Source: Arthrobacter sp.
Lineage (GTDB): Bacteria; Actinomycetota; Actinomycetes; Actinomycetales; Micrococcaceae
Assembly: GCF_031179985.1 (NCBI RefSeq)
Contig: NZ_JAPSHJ010000012.1
Location: 1-64,000, forward strand
Direction: 5' to 3'
Length of the DNA stretch: 64,000 nucleotides
Shown: positions 9,342 to 16,907 of the stretch, piece after piece
How the letters are laid out: every line of letters begins with the position of its first letter
Numbering within the stretch: the stretch's first letter is position 1
Made by a program: the position numbers and the translations under genes
The notes under the pieces: model-generated
Databases searched by the model: none
Told to the model about the DNA's origin: nothing
What the model saw: only the letters and a program-made list of their open reading frames with translations

Positions 9342-9692
9342 TCAGGTCCTGGAAGCGCGCTCCGCAATCATCCTGTCGACCTCGTCCTCCGGTGGACATT
9401 CCTGGTTGTCGATGGGGCACCGGCGCGATCCCATGACCGATCCCATGCTTTCGGCCGTCTCAATGGACATCGTGCAGATGTTGTCCGCTTCGTACATGAG
9501 TGTCGGTTCTTCCTCGATGTAACCACAGATGGCCTGACGCCAGTCGAGGTCTCGGCAGCAGACAAGGTGGGCGAGCTCCTCCGGGTTCTCGCTCAGCTTG
9601 TACTTGGCCTCCCAAGCGGGGACATGGACCTGCTGAAGGGAGCCGCCGTCTTCAACAGTCTGTGGCTCCTCGGTTGATGTCTCTGTCATCAC
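9342..9692 (-). CDS. Small cysteine-containing hypothetical protein
   Basis: The protein has 116 residues (115 if the ATG at 9689 is used rather than the GTG at 9692). It is acidic and has six cysteines in the last 70 residues: an adjacent Cys pair in LVCCRDLDW, then single Cys in QAICGY, NICTM, RRCPID and QECPPED. The spacing could support disulfides or metal binding, but I recognise no family. There is no signal peptide. GGGGGAG lies just before the start. The codon pattern looks like the rest of the genome. Confidence 0.6.
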   Translation of the reverse strand: MMTETSTEEPQTVEDGGSLQQVHVPAWEAKYKLSENPEELAHLVCCRDLDWRQAICGYIEEEPTLMYEADNICTMSIETAESMGSVMGSRRCPIDNQECPPEDEVDRMIAERASRT

Positions 9693-9812
9693 TCCCCCAG
9701 GCTCGCTGTTCTAGCTACGAGAATACGCGGCTCGCTGGCGCTCACAAGGAAAATTCAAGACACTCCTGGTGCTGCACGTGCTCCACGTGCTGCGCGTGCT
9801 CCTCGGGCTCGA

Positions 9813-10274
9813 CTAGGCCAGTCGGCCGCGGACGATCTCGCTGACGGTTTTGCCATCGAAACGGCCTGCTACCCTGGCGGTGACAAGCTTCATGACGGCC
9901 CCGATTGAGCGCATGGACAACTCTTGTCCCTCGGCCTTCAAGGCTGTGATCGCCTCGTCGACGATAGCCTCCACCTCATCACGTGTCAGTGCCCTGGGCA
10001 GGTAAGCCTCGATGATTTCCGCTTCAGCAATTTCCGCAGCAGCGCGGTCCGATTCTCCGGCCTCAGAGTAGATACGGGCCGTGTCACGGCGCTTGGCCGC
10101 TTCCTTCTGCAGCAGCGACGTCACTTGGGTGTCGTCGAGTTCAATCGGCGTTTTGCCAGACTTCTCGCGGGTTTCGATTTCGCCAAGGACGTTCCGCACT
10201 GTGGTGAGCGCTACCTTGTTGCGGTTTTTCATGTGGACGACGACGTCGCCGTGCAGCCGTTCTTTCAGTGACAT
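9813..10274 (-). CDS. GatB/YqeY domain protein
   Basis: The 153-residue protein is a stand-alone YqeY domain, an all-helical fold related to the tail of the GatB amidotransferase subunit that contacts tRNA. Visible marks are MSLKERLHGDVVVHMKNRNK at the start, RDTARIYSEAGE in the middle and GAVMKLVTARVAGRFDGK near the end. Its role outside GatCAB is not known. The ATG at 10274 follows AGGAG; an upstream in-frame ATG lacks such a site. The first 134 bases overlap the 3' end of a same-strand membrane reading frame. Confidence 0.9.
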   Translation of the reverse strand: MSLKERLHGDVVVHMKNRNKVALTTVRNVLGEIETREKSGKTPIELDDTQVTSLLQKEAAKRRDTARIYSEAGESDRAAAEIAEAEIIEAYLPRALTRDEVEAIVDEAITALKAEGQELSMRSIGAVMKLVTARVAGRFDGKTVSEIVRGRLA

Positions 10275-10581
10275 GATGCTCCTCGTTTTGATCAGCACCG
10301 AAGGTGCCCGTTGCGTCTGGTTGGCATTTGTGGATGGGGTCTAAGGAATGTCCGGCGGCGCTGAAAAAACTCGTGCATCTTGGCTTTAAGGACCTCCATG
10401 TCCGGATGAGAAGCGCCGCCCGAAGGACACCAATCAGCAACGGAAACGGTAGGGCAAAACCCAGCCCGAAAACCGCTTCCACCGGCAAGATGGCCAACGC
10501 CAGCAGCATACCGGCCCGGGATTCGCCCCATAAGAGCCACGCCGCCCAGGCTGCAGTCAAGGTCACGGCGAGAAAGGCCAT
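10141..10581 (-). CDS. Putative small membrane protein overlapping yqeY (possibly degraded)
   Basis: This frame encodes two or three convincing hydrophobic helices (from MAFLAVTLTAAWAAWLLWG to about residue 60) and then an unstructured polar tail. The protein-like sequence continues upstream of the ATG (WEIVDDGAFVAFL) up to a TGA near 10651, without an ATG or GTG there. At the other end it runs 134 bases into yqeY in another frame. A natural gene would probably end sooner and begin further upstream. It may therefore be a real membrane protein with a shifted start or end, or a decaying gene. Confidence 0.4.
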   Translation of the reverse strand: MAFLAVTLTAAWAAWLLWGESRAGMLLALAILPVEAVFGLGFALPFPLLIGVLRAALLIRTWRSLKPRCTSFFSAAGHSLDPIHKCQPDATGTFGADQNEEHHVTERTAARRRRRPHEKPQQGSAHHSAERPWRNRNPREVWQNAD

Positions 10582-10652
10582 GAGGAACGCGACGAAGGCC
10601 CCGTCGTCGACGATCTCCCAACGCGCCCAGCCCTGCTTACAATAAGGGAATC

Positions 10653-10985
10653 ATGAAGAAACTCACCACAGCCCTACTTGCTGCCGCGCTCACACTTTCA
10701 GCCTCAGCCTGCGTCGCACATCCGCAACTAACCAATGCAGAAACCTGCGAGCGGATCCGTGACGTTATGTCCAAACCTCCGACCGGCAAGACCGGGGCGG
10801 TCAACCTCGCCAACCAGATTCGGACCATTGGGCCCGTTTCCTCGGATGACCTCAAGTCCACTGTGCAGGCGCTGGTGGAACTGACGGACGAATCGGCCAA
10901 GGACTCGCCCGATGTCGAGAAACAAGGTGAGCTGCAGGCCGTGGCCCAGAAGAACTTTGGGGAGTTCTGCCCCAGGAGCCAGTAA
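10653..10985 (+). CDS. Putative lipoprotein
   Basis: The 110-residue secreted protein has a classic lipoprotein signal: positively charged MKK, a hydrophobic segment and a lipobox ending at Cys20 (SASAC). After lipid attachment to Cys20 the mature part would sit on the outer face of the membrane. It contains two further Cys (TCERI and EFCPR) that could form a disulfide. I do not recognise a domain. An AAGGGA site lies ahead of the ATG. Confidence 0.72.
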   Translation: MKKLTTALLAAALTLSASACVAHPQLTNAETCERIRDVMSKPPTGKTGAVNLANQIRTIGPVSSDDLKSTVQALVELTDESAKDSPDVEKQGELQAVAQKNFGEFCPRSQ

Positions 10986-11055
10986 GTAAGCACGCAGTCG
11001 GGAACCGCATGCGCGGTTGCGGAACTGGCGCCCTGGCCCACCGTAGGCTGTCCCT

Positions 11056-11604
11056 GTGACACCTTCACCATCCATCGCCGCATCCACTGTCGTCGCTCAG
11101 CCTGCTTCAGCCCAATGGTGGGAGATAGTCGCCGCGTTGGGACCGCTTGCTATCCTCTTTGCTGCTGTCGCCGCAGCAGTCATCGGGCTCCTGACCTTGC
11201 GCCAAAAAGCCCAAGCCGATGCATTCGCCTTGGCGCAGAAGTCTGATGCTGACAGCCGGTCAGAATGGTGGCGGCGCACGCAGTGGGCAATGGACAGGGC
11301 CTTGGACAGCGACGCCGATGTAAAAGCTCTTGGTTTGTCAGCCCTTTCCGTCCTCAGCCAGAGCGAGCTGGCCCGGGACGAAGAGTTGCGGCTGCTCGAC
11401 GTCGCCTGGAAGTCTGTGATTGCAAAGGACGAGGACGTGGAAATCCGCCCTGCGAAGCCGAATACCGCCAAAAGCGCCTCGGCAGTAGCGTCTGACCAGC
11501 GCGCGCGGGCGGCGGCAGCGAAGCTGCGTGTCGCCCTGGACCGACGCCTCGGACGCCAGACGCCAAAGTCGATGGAGGACTTGGCAGAGGAAGTCGTCCC
11601 GTAG
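11056..11604 (+). CDS. Hypothetical membrane-anchored protein
   Basis: The 182-residue protein has one clear membrane helix near residues 25-48 (AALGPLAILFAAVAAAVIGLL), followed by a long, charged, probably helical cytoplasmic region rich in Ala, Asp and Arg. The start is GTG at 11056. The layout resembles small actinobacterial proteins of unknown function with an N-terminal anchor. It is 70 bases after the lipoprotein gene on the same strand and is followed by a hairpin terminator. Confidence 0.7.
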   Translation: MTPSPSIAASTVVAQPASAQWWEIVAALGPLAILFAAVAAAVIGLLTLRQKAQADAFALAQKSDADSRSEWWRRTQWAMDRALDSDADVKALGLSALSVLSQSELARDEELRLLDVAWKSVIAKDEDVEIRPAKPNTAKSASAVASDQRARAAAAKLRVALDRRLGRQTPKSMEDLAEEVVP

Positions 11605-11674
11605 TCATCTGGTGGGCACCATCTAGAGACAAGGGGCCCATAACCAAGGCACCCTAACACGGGCCACCGACAAC

Positions 11675-11705
11675 AAAGGGCGGCCGGTTCACCCGACCGC
11701 CCTTT
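11675..11705. terminator. Bidirectional hairpin between convergent genes
   Basis: AAAGGGCGG (11675-11683) pairs perfectly with CCGCCCTTT (11697-11705) around a 13-base loop. It lies between the convergent genes ending at 11604 and 11716. The A/T ends fit a terminator usable in both directions. Confidence 0.75.
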
Positions 11706-11715
11706 GCGGAAAGCT

Positions 11716-12087
11716 CTACCTTGTTTGCAGCACGTTCCACAGAATCAGATCGTGGGCGTGCTTAGCTTTGTCGTCACCGCGAAAATCGGCTTCTTTGATG
11801 CTGCCGCCTGTATCGATCCCGATGCTTGAGGACGATGCGAAGCGGCCCAGCATGGATTTGTTGGACAGCATGGAGACCGAGCGAATGTTCTTGTAGGGCA
11901 CGGAAACTACCGCGACCTTGTTTCCCACGAAGCTCTTGTCCTGCAGGATGATGCGCATGTTCGTGATGCCTACAAAGCCTGTTCCGACGCCGATACAGTC
12001 GTAGACCGCGTATACCGTCTCCCCTTGCAACAGCCCCGCGTTTATCTGCTCGAGCTGTTCTTGCCTGTCATAGATGATTTGTGTCAT
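11716..12087 (-). CDS. PH-domain (bPH/YvbH-like) protein
   Basis: The 123-residue cytoplasmic protein resembles bacterial pleckstrin-homology-like domains: GETVYAVYDCIGVGTGFVGITNMRII is followed by alternating beta-strand sequence (KVAVVSVPYKNIRSV) and a C-terminal helix (AKHAHDLILWNVL). Such domains form rings or bind membrane or stress proteins, but the role here is unknown. The ATG at 12087 is preceded by GGGGAG. Upstream in-frame sequence has no ribosome site. It lies downstream of the TM2 gene on the same strand. Confidence 0.78.
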   Translation of the reverse strand: MTQIIYDRQEQLEQINAGLLQGETVYAVYDCIGVGTGFVGITNMRIILQDKSFVGNKVAVVSVPYKNIRSVSMLSNKSMLGRFASSSSIGIDTGGSIKEADFRGDDKAKHAHDLILWNVLQTR

Positions 12088-12121
12088 TGGTGCTCCCCGG
12101 CTTAATCCTGATTCGTCGGAA

Positions 12122-12649
12122 TCACTCGCGCAGCGGGATGCCCTTGGCGTCCCGCTGGAAGTAGCTCGCACCAGCAAGAATCATGATGCCCTCCACGACG
12201 CCCCAAAGCCCTACCAGGCCCAAGGTGAAGATTCCCAGAACGACTGTCAGGACAAGCTGGATGACCCCGATAGTGGTGTACCCAAGATAGAAGCGGTGGA
12301 TGCCGAGTCCGCCGAGGAAAATCCCCAAGAGCCCGGCGGCAATCTTGGACTTCGGCTGCGGATAGCCGTAGGCCGGGTTTGGCATCGGAGGCTGCTGGGA
12401 CATCTGAGGGTATTGGCCCTGATACTGCTGGGGCGCGGCCGGCGGATAGGCCTGGTACTGCGGCTGTTCAGCGGGAGGCTGCTGGTACTGCGGCGCGGCC
12501 GGCGGGTAAGCCTGGTACTGGGGTGGTGCCTGCGGCGGGTACGGTGACCCGACCGGAGCCGATTGGCCCGAAACCGGTGCCGATTGGCCCGAAACCGGTG
12601 CTGTTGACTCGCTGTTATCCGCAGGGTACTCAGCGGGAGGATGGGTCAT
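12122..12649 (-). CDS. TM2 domain protein with Pro/Gln/Tyr-rich N-terminus
   Basis: The 175-residue protein has an unstructured N-terminal half of Pro, Gln, Tyr and Ala repeats and a C-terminal TM2 domain: GLLGIFLGGLGIHRFYLGY, then a polar loop, then a second helix (VLTVVLGIFTLGLVGLWG). The GxHRFYLG signature is diagnostic. TM2 proteins are membrane proteins of poorly known function. The ATG at 12649 follows AAAGG. A short N-terminal repeat doubling is noted separately. Confidence 0.9.
   Translation of the reverse strand: MTHPPAEYPADNSESTAPVSGQSAPVSGQSAPVGSPYPPQAPPQYQAYPPAAPQYQQPPAEQPQYQAYPPAAPQQYQGQYPQMSQQPPMPNPAYGYPQPKSKIAAGLLGIFLGGLGIHRFYLGYTTIGVIQLVLTVVLGIFTLGLVGLWGVVEGIMILAGASYFQRDAKGIPLRE
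12558..12599 (-). repeat. Two exact 21-base tandem repeats inside the TM2 gene
   Basis: The unit at 12558-12578 is repeated exactly at 12579-12599. It encodes APVSGQS twice in the disordered N-terminal region. It is likely to vary in copy number between strains by replication slippage. Confidence 0.9.
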
Positions 12650-12842
12650 GGTGGTGCCTTTCGATGAAATGGTGAGGTAGCCCAAGGACTCCGGGCTGCA
12701 GCACCGCCGAAAGACGGCATCCCCCAAATAATCCACGTGCCCTCATTATTCTGTCGGATCATGGGCTGGTGCACCGTATTTCGTCCCGCGACCCGCCCGC
12801 GCTGCGGTTCAGATGTACCAGGTTTGGTTCGGCGCCGGGGCA

Positions 12843-12880
12843 AAAATAGGGGGGTGCTTCCCGTTCGCTGGAAGCACCCC
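12843..12880 (-). terminator. Rho-independent terminator after CsbD gene
   Basis: GGGGTGCTTCC (12851-12861) pairs perfectly with GGAAGCACCCC (12870-12880). On the minus strand the hairpin is followed by CCTATTTTT, a T-rich tract. It lies 16 bases beyond the stop of the CsbD-like gene. Confidence 0.88.
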
Positions 12881-12895
12881 CGGCATCAAGGTCCG

Positions 12896-13072
12896 TCAGT
12901 CGCGCTTAAAGGCGTCCTTGACCTTCTCGCCTGCCTGCTTAAGATCTGCCTTGGTCTGGTCTGTTTCACCTTCAGCTTCGAGCCGCTCGTCGTCGGTCAT
13001 CTTGCCTGTTGTTTCCTTGGCCTTACCGGTCATTTTCTCGCCGGCATTCTCCATCTTGTCGCCAAGTCCCAT
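12896..13072 (-). CDS. CsbD family stress protein
   Basis: This 58-residue protein starts MGLGDKMENAGEKMTGKAKE and continues with TTGKMTDDERLEAEG and DLKQAGEKVKDAF. That is the CsbD (general stress, sigma-B-type) pattern of charged, Lys/Glu-rich amphipathic helices. Members are abundant under stress or in stationary phase, but their mechanism is unknown. GGAGGAC lies before the ATG, and a clear terminator follows. The gene is short but well supported. Confidence 0.9.
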   Translation of the reverse strand: MGLGDKMENAGEKMTGKAKETTGKMTDDERLEAEGETDQTKADLKQAGEKVKDAFKRD

Positions 13073-13203
13073 TGCTGGTCCTCCCCTGCTCCGAGCCGAT
13101 TGGTGTCGGCTGCTGATGCCTTCAGTTTAGGACTGCAGATGGAGCGGAGGAAGGGCCCATAGGCGGGTTCCTGGGCCCCTTTCGGGTACTTGGGAAACCT
13201 GGA

Positions 13204-13428
13204 CTATTGCCTGTTGCGCAACCTGCGACGGACGAGGTCCGTCACCGCTAGGGAACCGGCAATCAATGTAGCCGCGACTGCCACATAAACCAGCATCAGC
13301 CAGGTCAGCGTGATTAGAAGCGGCTTGGGATCGCTGAGGAATGAGAATCCACCCGAAAGTCCAACCAGCCAGAACAAGACGACGCCCCCAGCCACTGCCG
13401 CTCCTGGAACATATTCCTTCTTAACCAC
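13204..13428 (-). CDS. Small two-helix membrane protein
   Basis: The 74-residue protein has two membrane segments, about residues 8-26 (GAAVAGGVVLFWLVGLSGG) and 37-60 (LLITLTWLMLVYVAVAATLI), and a basic Arg-rich tail. The GTG at 13428 is preceded by GGGAGGA at good spacing, so I use it instead of the longer open frame reaching 13560. The longer frame has no membrane-protein character and overlaps the malQ stop. The function is unknown. Confidence 0.68.
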   Translation of the reverse strand: MVKKEYVPGAAVAGGVVLFWLVGLSGGFSFLSDPKPLLITLTWLMLVYVAVAATLIAGSLAVTDLVRRRLRNRQ

Positions 13429-13556
13429 GAAGTTCCTCCCTCGCTCAACCGCGCCACCATGCCGCTCAAGATCCAGTATGGGGCTGCCTGAAGCCGGAAA
13501 ATGCAAGGACGGGGCAAGTGTGAGGAAGTCAACAGAGGCAATTTTCCTGGCCGCGG

Positions 13557-15755
13557 TCAAGCCCGCTTTAAAAGCCTGTTTCTCACGACGTCAACCAATG
13601 AACGATAGCGCAGGTTCTCTTCCAAATCGTCAATCAGAACAGGACCGTCCGGGCCTGCCAGCGGGATGCACCAATTGGGATACTGCTCATGAGTTCCGGG
13701 CTGGTTCTGCGTGCGGGTCTCCCCCACAGCGTCCACCAGTGCGATACCTAGAAGCGACGACGGCGTCAGCACCGTGAAGGCGTACAAGGCCTCCACAATC
13801 CGTTGAATTTCATGTTGCGGCAGGGCCGGTTCCTGTGGATCCTTCAAATCCTGGGAATCCGGTGCGTCCTGGAGCACCCCCTGTTCGCGAAGAAGGGCCA
13901 GCACAGCCTCCTGTTCAGCTGCCGCTTCTTCCCGTTCTTCCTCCACCGGACGGCGCAGCAGGCCGAGGGATTCGCGGAGGGTCACATGTTCGCCGGCGAG
14001 ATAGCCGGCTGTTGGAGGTAAATCATGGGTATTGACGCTGGTCAGGCACTGCTGCCGGTATCTGTCGGGCCCCAAGGGTCCGTCGGCGTCCTGCTCGAAC
14101 CACAGAATGGACGTTCCGAAAATCCCCCGCTCCGACAGATAGCCCCGGACCCAGGGCTCAAAGACACCAAGGTCCTCACCGATCACCACAGCGTCGGCTC
14201 TTTGGGCTTCAAGAGCCAGGATGCCGATCAATGCCTCATGGTCGTAGTAGACGTAGGCGCCTTGTTCGGGTCCACTCCCCTGCGGAATCCACCAGAGCCT
14301 GAAGAGCCCCAGGATGTGGTCCACCCGCACGCCCCCTGCATGCCGGAGGATGGTTCGGAGCATGTCCCGGTAGGGTGCATACCCTGCTTCGGCGAGCCTT
14401 GCCGGATGCCACGGGGGCTGGGACCAGTCCTGCCCTTGCTGGTTGAACATGTCGGGAGGAGCGCCCACCGTCACACCGTGCGCCAATACATCTGCGAGCA
14501 TCCACGCATCTGCGCCGTCTGTCTTTACGCCTACAGCGAGGTCGTGGATGACTCCCAGTGCCATGCCGGATTGCTTGGCTGCATGCTGTGCGGACTCCAG
14601 TTGCTGGTCACAGATCCATTGCAGCCAACTGTGGAACTCCACGCGGTCTGCCAGTAGTTCGCGTTGCTCATTTGAATACGGGGTGGACGGTGACGCCGCC
14701 TCAGCGTGCCATTCAGGCGCCGAAGGGTGGAGCCTTTCAGCAAGCGCGCACCAGAGCGCGAAGTCAGCGAGTCCCGATCCTTGGTCTGCACGGAATTTTT
14801 TGAATTGGCGGGATCGCGAGGCACTGCGCTCAACGTCGAAAATCAGTTCCAGCGCTGCCAGTTTGGCGCCATAACTGGAATTGCGGTCCAGCAGGTCGCT
14901 TGCCTGATTCGCAGGATAGAGCTGGGCTGCATACTTCTCGACATGAGCCCGGCTGCCCGGCTCGAGATAGGCGTACTCGGGAATCTCCTCCACCCTGATG
15001 TACAGAGGATTGAAAAAGCGCCTGGTTGTAGGCAAATAGGGTGAGTCTTCTATGGGGGTGCGGGGCTCGGCTGCGTGCAACGGGTTGACCAGAATGAAGC
15101 CAGCCCCATCCTCGCCGGAAATTGCCGCCAGATCTGTGAGGTCACTGAAGTCGCCGATCCCCCAGGAGCGGCTGGATCTCACCGAGTAGAGCTGGGCCAG
15201 CAAACCCCAACTCCGGTTCTGGACCAGGTCGGTGCTTGTCTTCAAAATTTCCGGAGTGACCACCAGTGCGCACTCGGCAGCTGTGCCTTCGACGTCCGCG
15301 TGAAGCGTGTGCCAGCCAAGGGGCAGGTAATCGGGAATGGCGAAGGTTGCCCGAATGGTGGGAATGCCGTCGATTAAGCGGGGTTCTTCCCAGTCATCCT
15401 TTTGAAGGACATCGTGGTGGAGGCCATCTTCGCTCGTTACAGAGACCCGGACCGCCCTTCCTTGCGGTACGTGTACCTCGACACGGAATTCCTGGCCTTC
15501 CCGGACCACCACCACGGGTGGCAGAATCCTCCGCCATGGTGCCAGTTCGACGTCGTGAATTGCTCTTCGAAGCCCGTCATCAGTATCGGTATTGATTCCC
15601 AGGGCACCAAGTACGCTTTTCAGCGTGGCATCAGATACCTTCCGTTCTGCACCATCCCAGCCCTGGAACACTGTTCCGACTCCATGGGCCGCTGCCAGCT
15701 CCCTGAGCAGCGCCTGCGAGTTTTCCGTCTGATCAGTTCCCGTGTGATCCGCCAT
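13557..15755 (-). CDS. malQ: 4-alpha-glucanotransferase MalQ
   Basis: This 732-residue glycoside hydrolase family 77 enzyme transfers alpha-1,4-glucan segments between maltodextrins. Catalytic regions are visible: GGVRVDHILGLFRLWWIP contains the nucleophile Asp, VIGEDLGVFEPWV contains the acid/base Glu, and SVNTHDLPPTAGY contains the transition-state His-Asp. The N-terminal 150 residues are the extra domain typical of actinobacterial MalQ. It pairs functionally with glgA and glgC at 27-30 kb, although it is not linked to them. Confidence 0.96.
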   Translation of the reverse strand: MADHTGTDQTENSQALLRELAAAHGVGTVFQGWDGAERKVSDATLKSVLGALGINTDTDDGLRRAIHDVELAPWRRILPPVVVVREGQEFRVEVHVPQGRAVRVSVTSEDGLHHDVLQKDDWEEPRLIDGIPTIRATFAIPDYLPLGWHTLHADVEGTAAECALVVTPEILKTSTDLVQNRSWGLLAQLYSVRSSRSWGIGDFSDLTDLAAISGEDGAGFILVNPLHAAEPRTPIEDSPYLPTTRRFFNPLYIRVEEIPEYAYLEPGSRAHVEKYAAQLYPANQASDLLDRNSSYGAKLAALELIFDVERSASRSRQFKKFRADQGSGLADFALWCALAERLHPSAPEWHAEAASPSTPYSNEQRELLADRVEFHSWLQWICDQQLESAQHAAKQSGMALGVIHDLAVGVKTDGADAWMLADVLAHGVTVGAPPDMFNQQGQDWSQPPWHPARLAEAGYAPYRDMLRTILRHAGGVRVDHILGLFRLWWIPQGSGPEQGAYVYYDHEALIGILALEAQRADAVVIGEDLGVFEPWVRGYLSERGIFGTSILWFEQDADGPLGPDRYRQQCLTSVNTHDLPPTAGYLAGEHVTLRESLGLLRRPVEEEREEAAAEQEAVLALLREQGVLQDAPDSQDLKDPQEPALPQHEIQRIVEALYAFTVLTPSSLLGIALVDAVGETRTQNQPGTHEQYPNWCIPLAGPDGPVLIDDLEENLRYRSLVDVVRNRLLKRA

Positions 15756-15827
15756 GGCCCTACTCTATTGGCTCTCGGTAGGCTTGCTACACGATGATCC
15801 GTATCCTCCAGCCCAGAGAGGTTCTCC

Positions 15828-16049
15828 GTGAACGAACGTGACAACGCCGGGCAGCCTCCCGAGGACGCTGCTGATCCTGAAGGCCGGCCCCCGGCGGAAG
15901 CCTCGAAACCAGCCAATATCCGGGAAGAACAGCAGACTCATGCCGGAGGAACTGTCCCAGCTGCCTACGTGGGAAGCGGAGACCCCGGCCAGGAGCACAA
16001 GCCGGAGCAGGCCGTTGAAGAATCAGGGCCTTGGGACGACGAACCGTAG
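15828..16049 (+). CDS. Small hydrophilic hypothetical protein
   Basis: The 73-residue protein is rich in Pro, Glu, Gly and Ala, has no hydrophobic segment and is probably disordered. The GTG start at 15828 is preceded by GAGAGG at about six bases. It diverges from malQ with 72 bases between starts. I recognise no family. The good ribosome site and ordinary codon use make it a likely gene. Confidence 0.55.
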   Translation: MNERDNAGQPPEDAADPEGRPPAEASKPANIREEQQTHAGGTVPAAYVGSGDPGQEHKPEQAVEESGPWDDEP

Positions 16050-16090
16050 CTTTAGACTCGCTGGAGTCGCCCGCGCTAGCCTAAGTTCCT

Positions 16091-16120
16091 ATGGCTGACT
16101 TCGAATTCCTTTCCGAATGA
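16091..16120 (+). promoter_or_regulatory. Possible nine-codon upstream ORF coupled to the M50 gene
   Basis: An ATG at 16091 opens nine codons (MADFEFLSE) ending in a TGA that overlaps the ATG of the M50 gene as ATGA. A TAGCCT hexamer at 16077-16082, eight bases before the ATG, is placed as a -10 for a leaderless start. The M50 gene has no evident ribosome site of its own, so coupled translation is plausible but unproven. Confidence 0.3.
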
Positions 16121-16860
16121 ACCCGCTGGAGATGTTGTGGGAGCGGATCGTTGCTGGATTCTCCCAGGCAGCCGTTCCCGTCGTGCCCGTCACAGAACTC
16201 CTTGTGGTCGTTGCTGCGGCAACTGTGCTTTCCGTGCCCAAGGCCACCTGGAGATATTTCGGACTCCTGGCCACGGTTGTCCATGAGCTGGGCCATGCCT
16301 TTGCGGCGCTGTCCAGCGGTCAGCGCCTGGGCGGCATCCAGCTGAGGTTGAATCATTCAGGGACCACCGTGTCTTTCAGCCGTGGCCGCTTCCCTGCCAT
16401 CTGGTCGGGATTCTGGGGTTACCCGGTGCCGGCGATGGTGGGGGCCTCCCTGGTCTGGGCAGGTTTTAACGGTTGGGGTCCGGCTGCAATGTCCCTTGGC
16501 GTGCTCATCCTGCTGGCCGCGCTTCTTTTTATCCGCAACGCAGCGGGAGTGCTGATCATGGCCGCGGCAATCCTGTTGGCCTGCTCCCTGATTCTCTTCG
16601 TGCCGCCGGAGTTGAACAGCCATCTGGTGATCGTTCTAGGCCTGGCCTTGTTGGTTGCTGCGGTACGGGACCTCGGAAAACTTATCCACGTACATTTCAG
16701 ACGCAGGGAACAACTGGCCACCTCGGATGCGTATCTGCTGTATCGGGCGACGTCGATCCCCTCCGGTGTGTGGATCGTACTTTTTAGCAGCGTGGTGGGC
16801 GCCGCCTGGTTCTTTGCCTGGCAACCCATTTCAGCTGTCTTCGCGGCCGTAATTCCCTGA
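16117..16860 (+). CDS. M50 family membrane metallopeptidase (M50B-like)
   Basis: The 247-residue polytopic membrane protein has the zinc motif HELGH at about residue 57 in LATVVHELGHAFAA, followed by GGIQLRLNHSG and six or more hydrophobic helices. This is the M50B-like (PF13398-type) branch of putative site-2 proteases. It lacks PDZ or CBS domains. The later metal-ligand Asp is not obvious, which is common in this branch. Substrates are unknown. It is the second intramembrane-type protease in the window. Confidence 0.85.
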   Translation: MNPLEMLWERIVAGFSQAAVPVVPVTELLVVVAAATVLSVPKATWRYFGLLATVVHELGHAFAALSSGQRLGGIQLRLNHSGTTVSFSRGRFPAIWSGFWGYPVPAMVGASLVWAGFNGWGPAAMSLGVLILLAALLFIRNAAGVLIMAAAILLACSLILFVPPELNSHLVIVLGLALLVAAVRDLGKLIHVHFRRREQLATSDAYLLYRATSIPSGVWIVLFSSVVGAAWFFAWQPISAVFAAVIP

Positions 16861-16907
16861 CCTTCCCAGCTTGCCGCTCCCAGGGGACCCGGGTTTAGTC
16901 TGTAAAG

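Noticed and set aside
12074..12547. Plus-strand frame rich in Gly, Arg and Leu
   Set aside because: It is the complement of the TM2 gene; the Pro/Gln repeats on the true strand create it.
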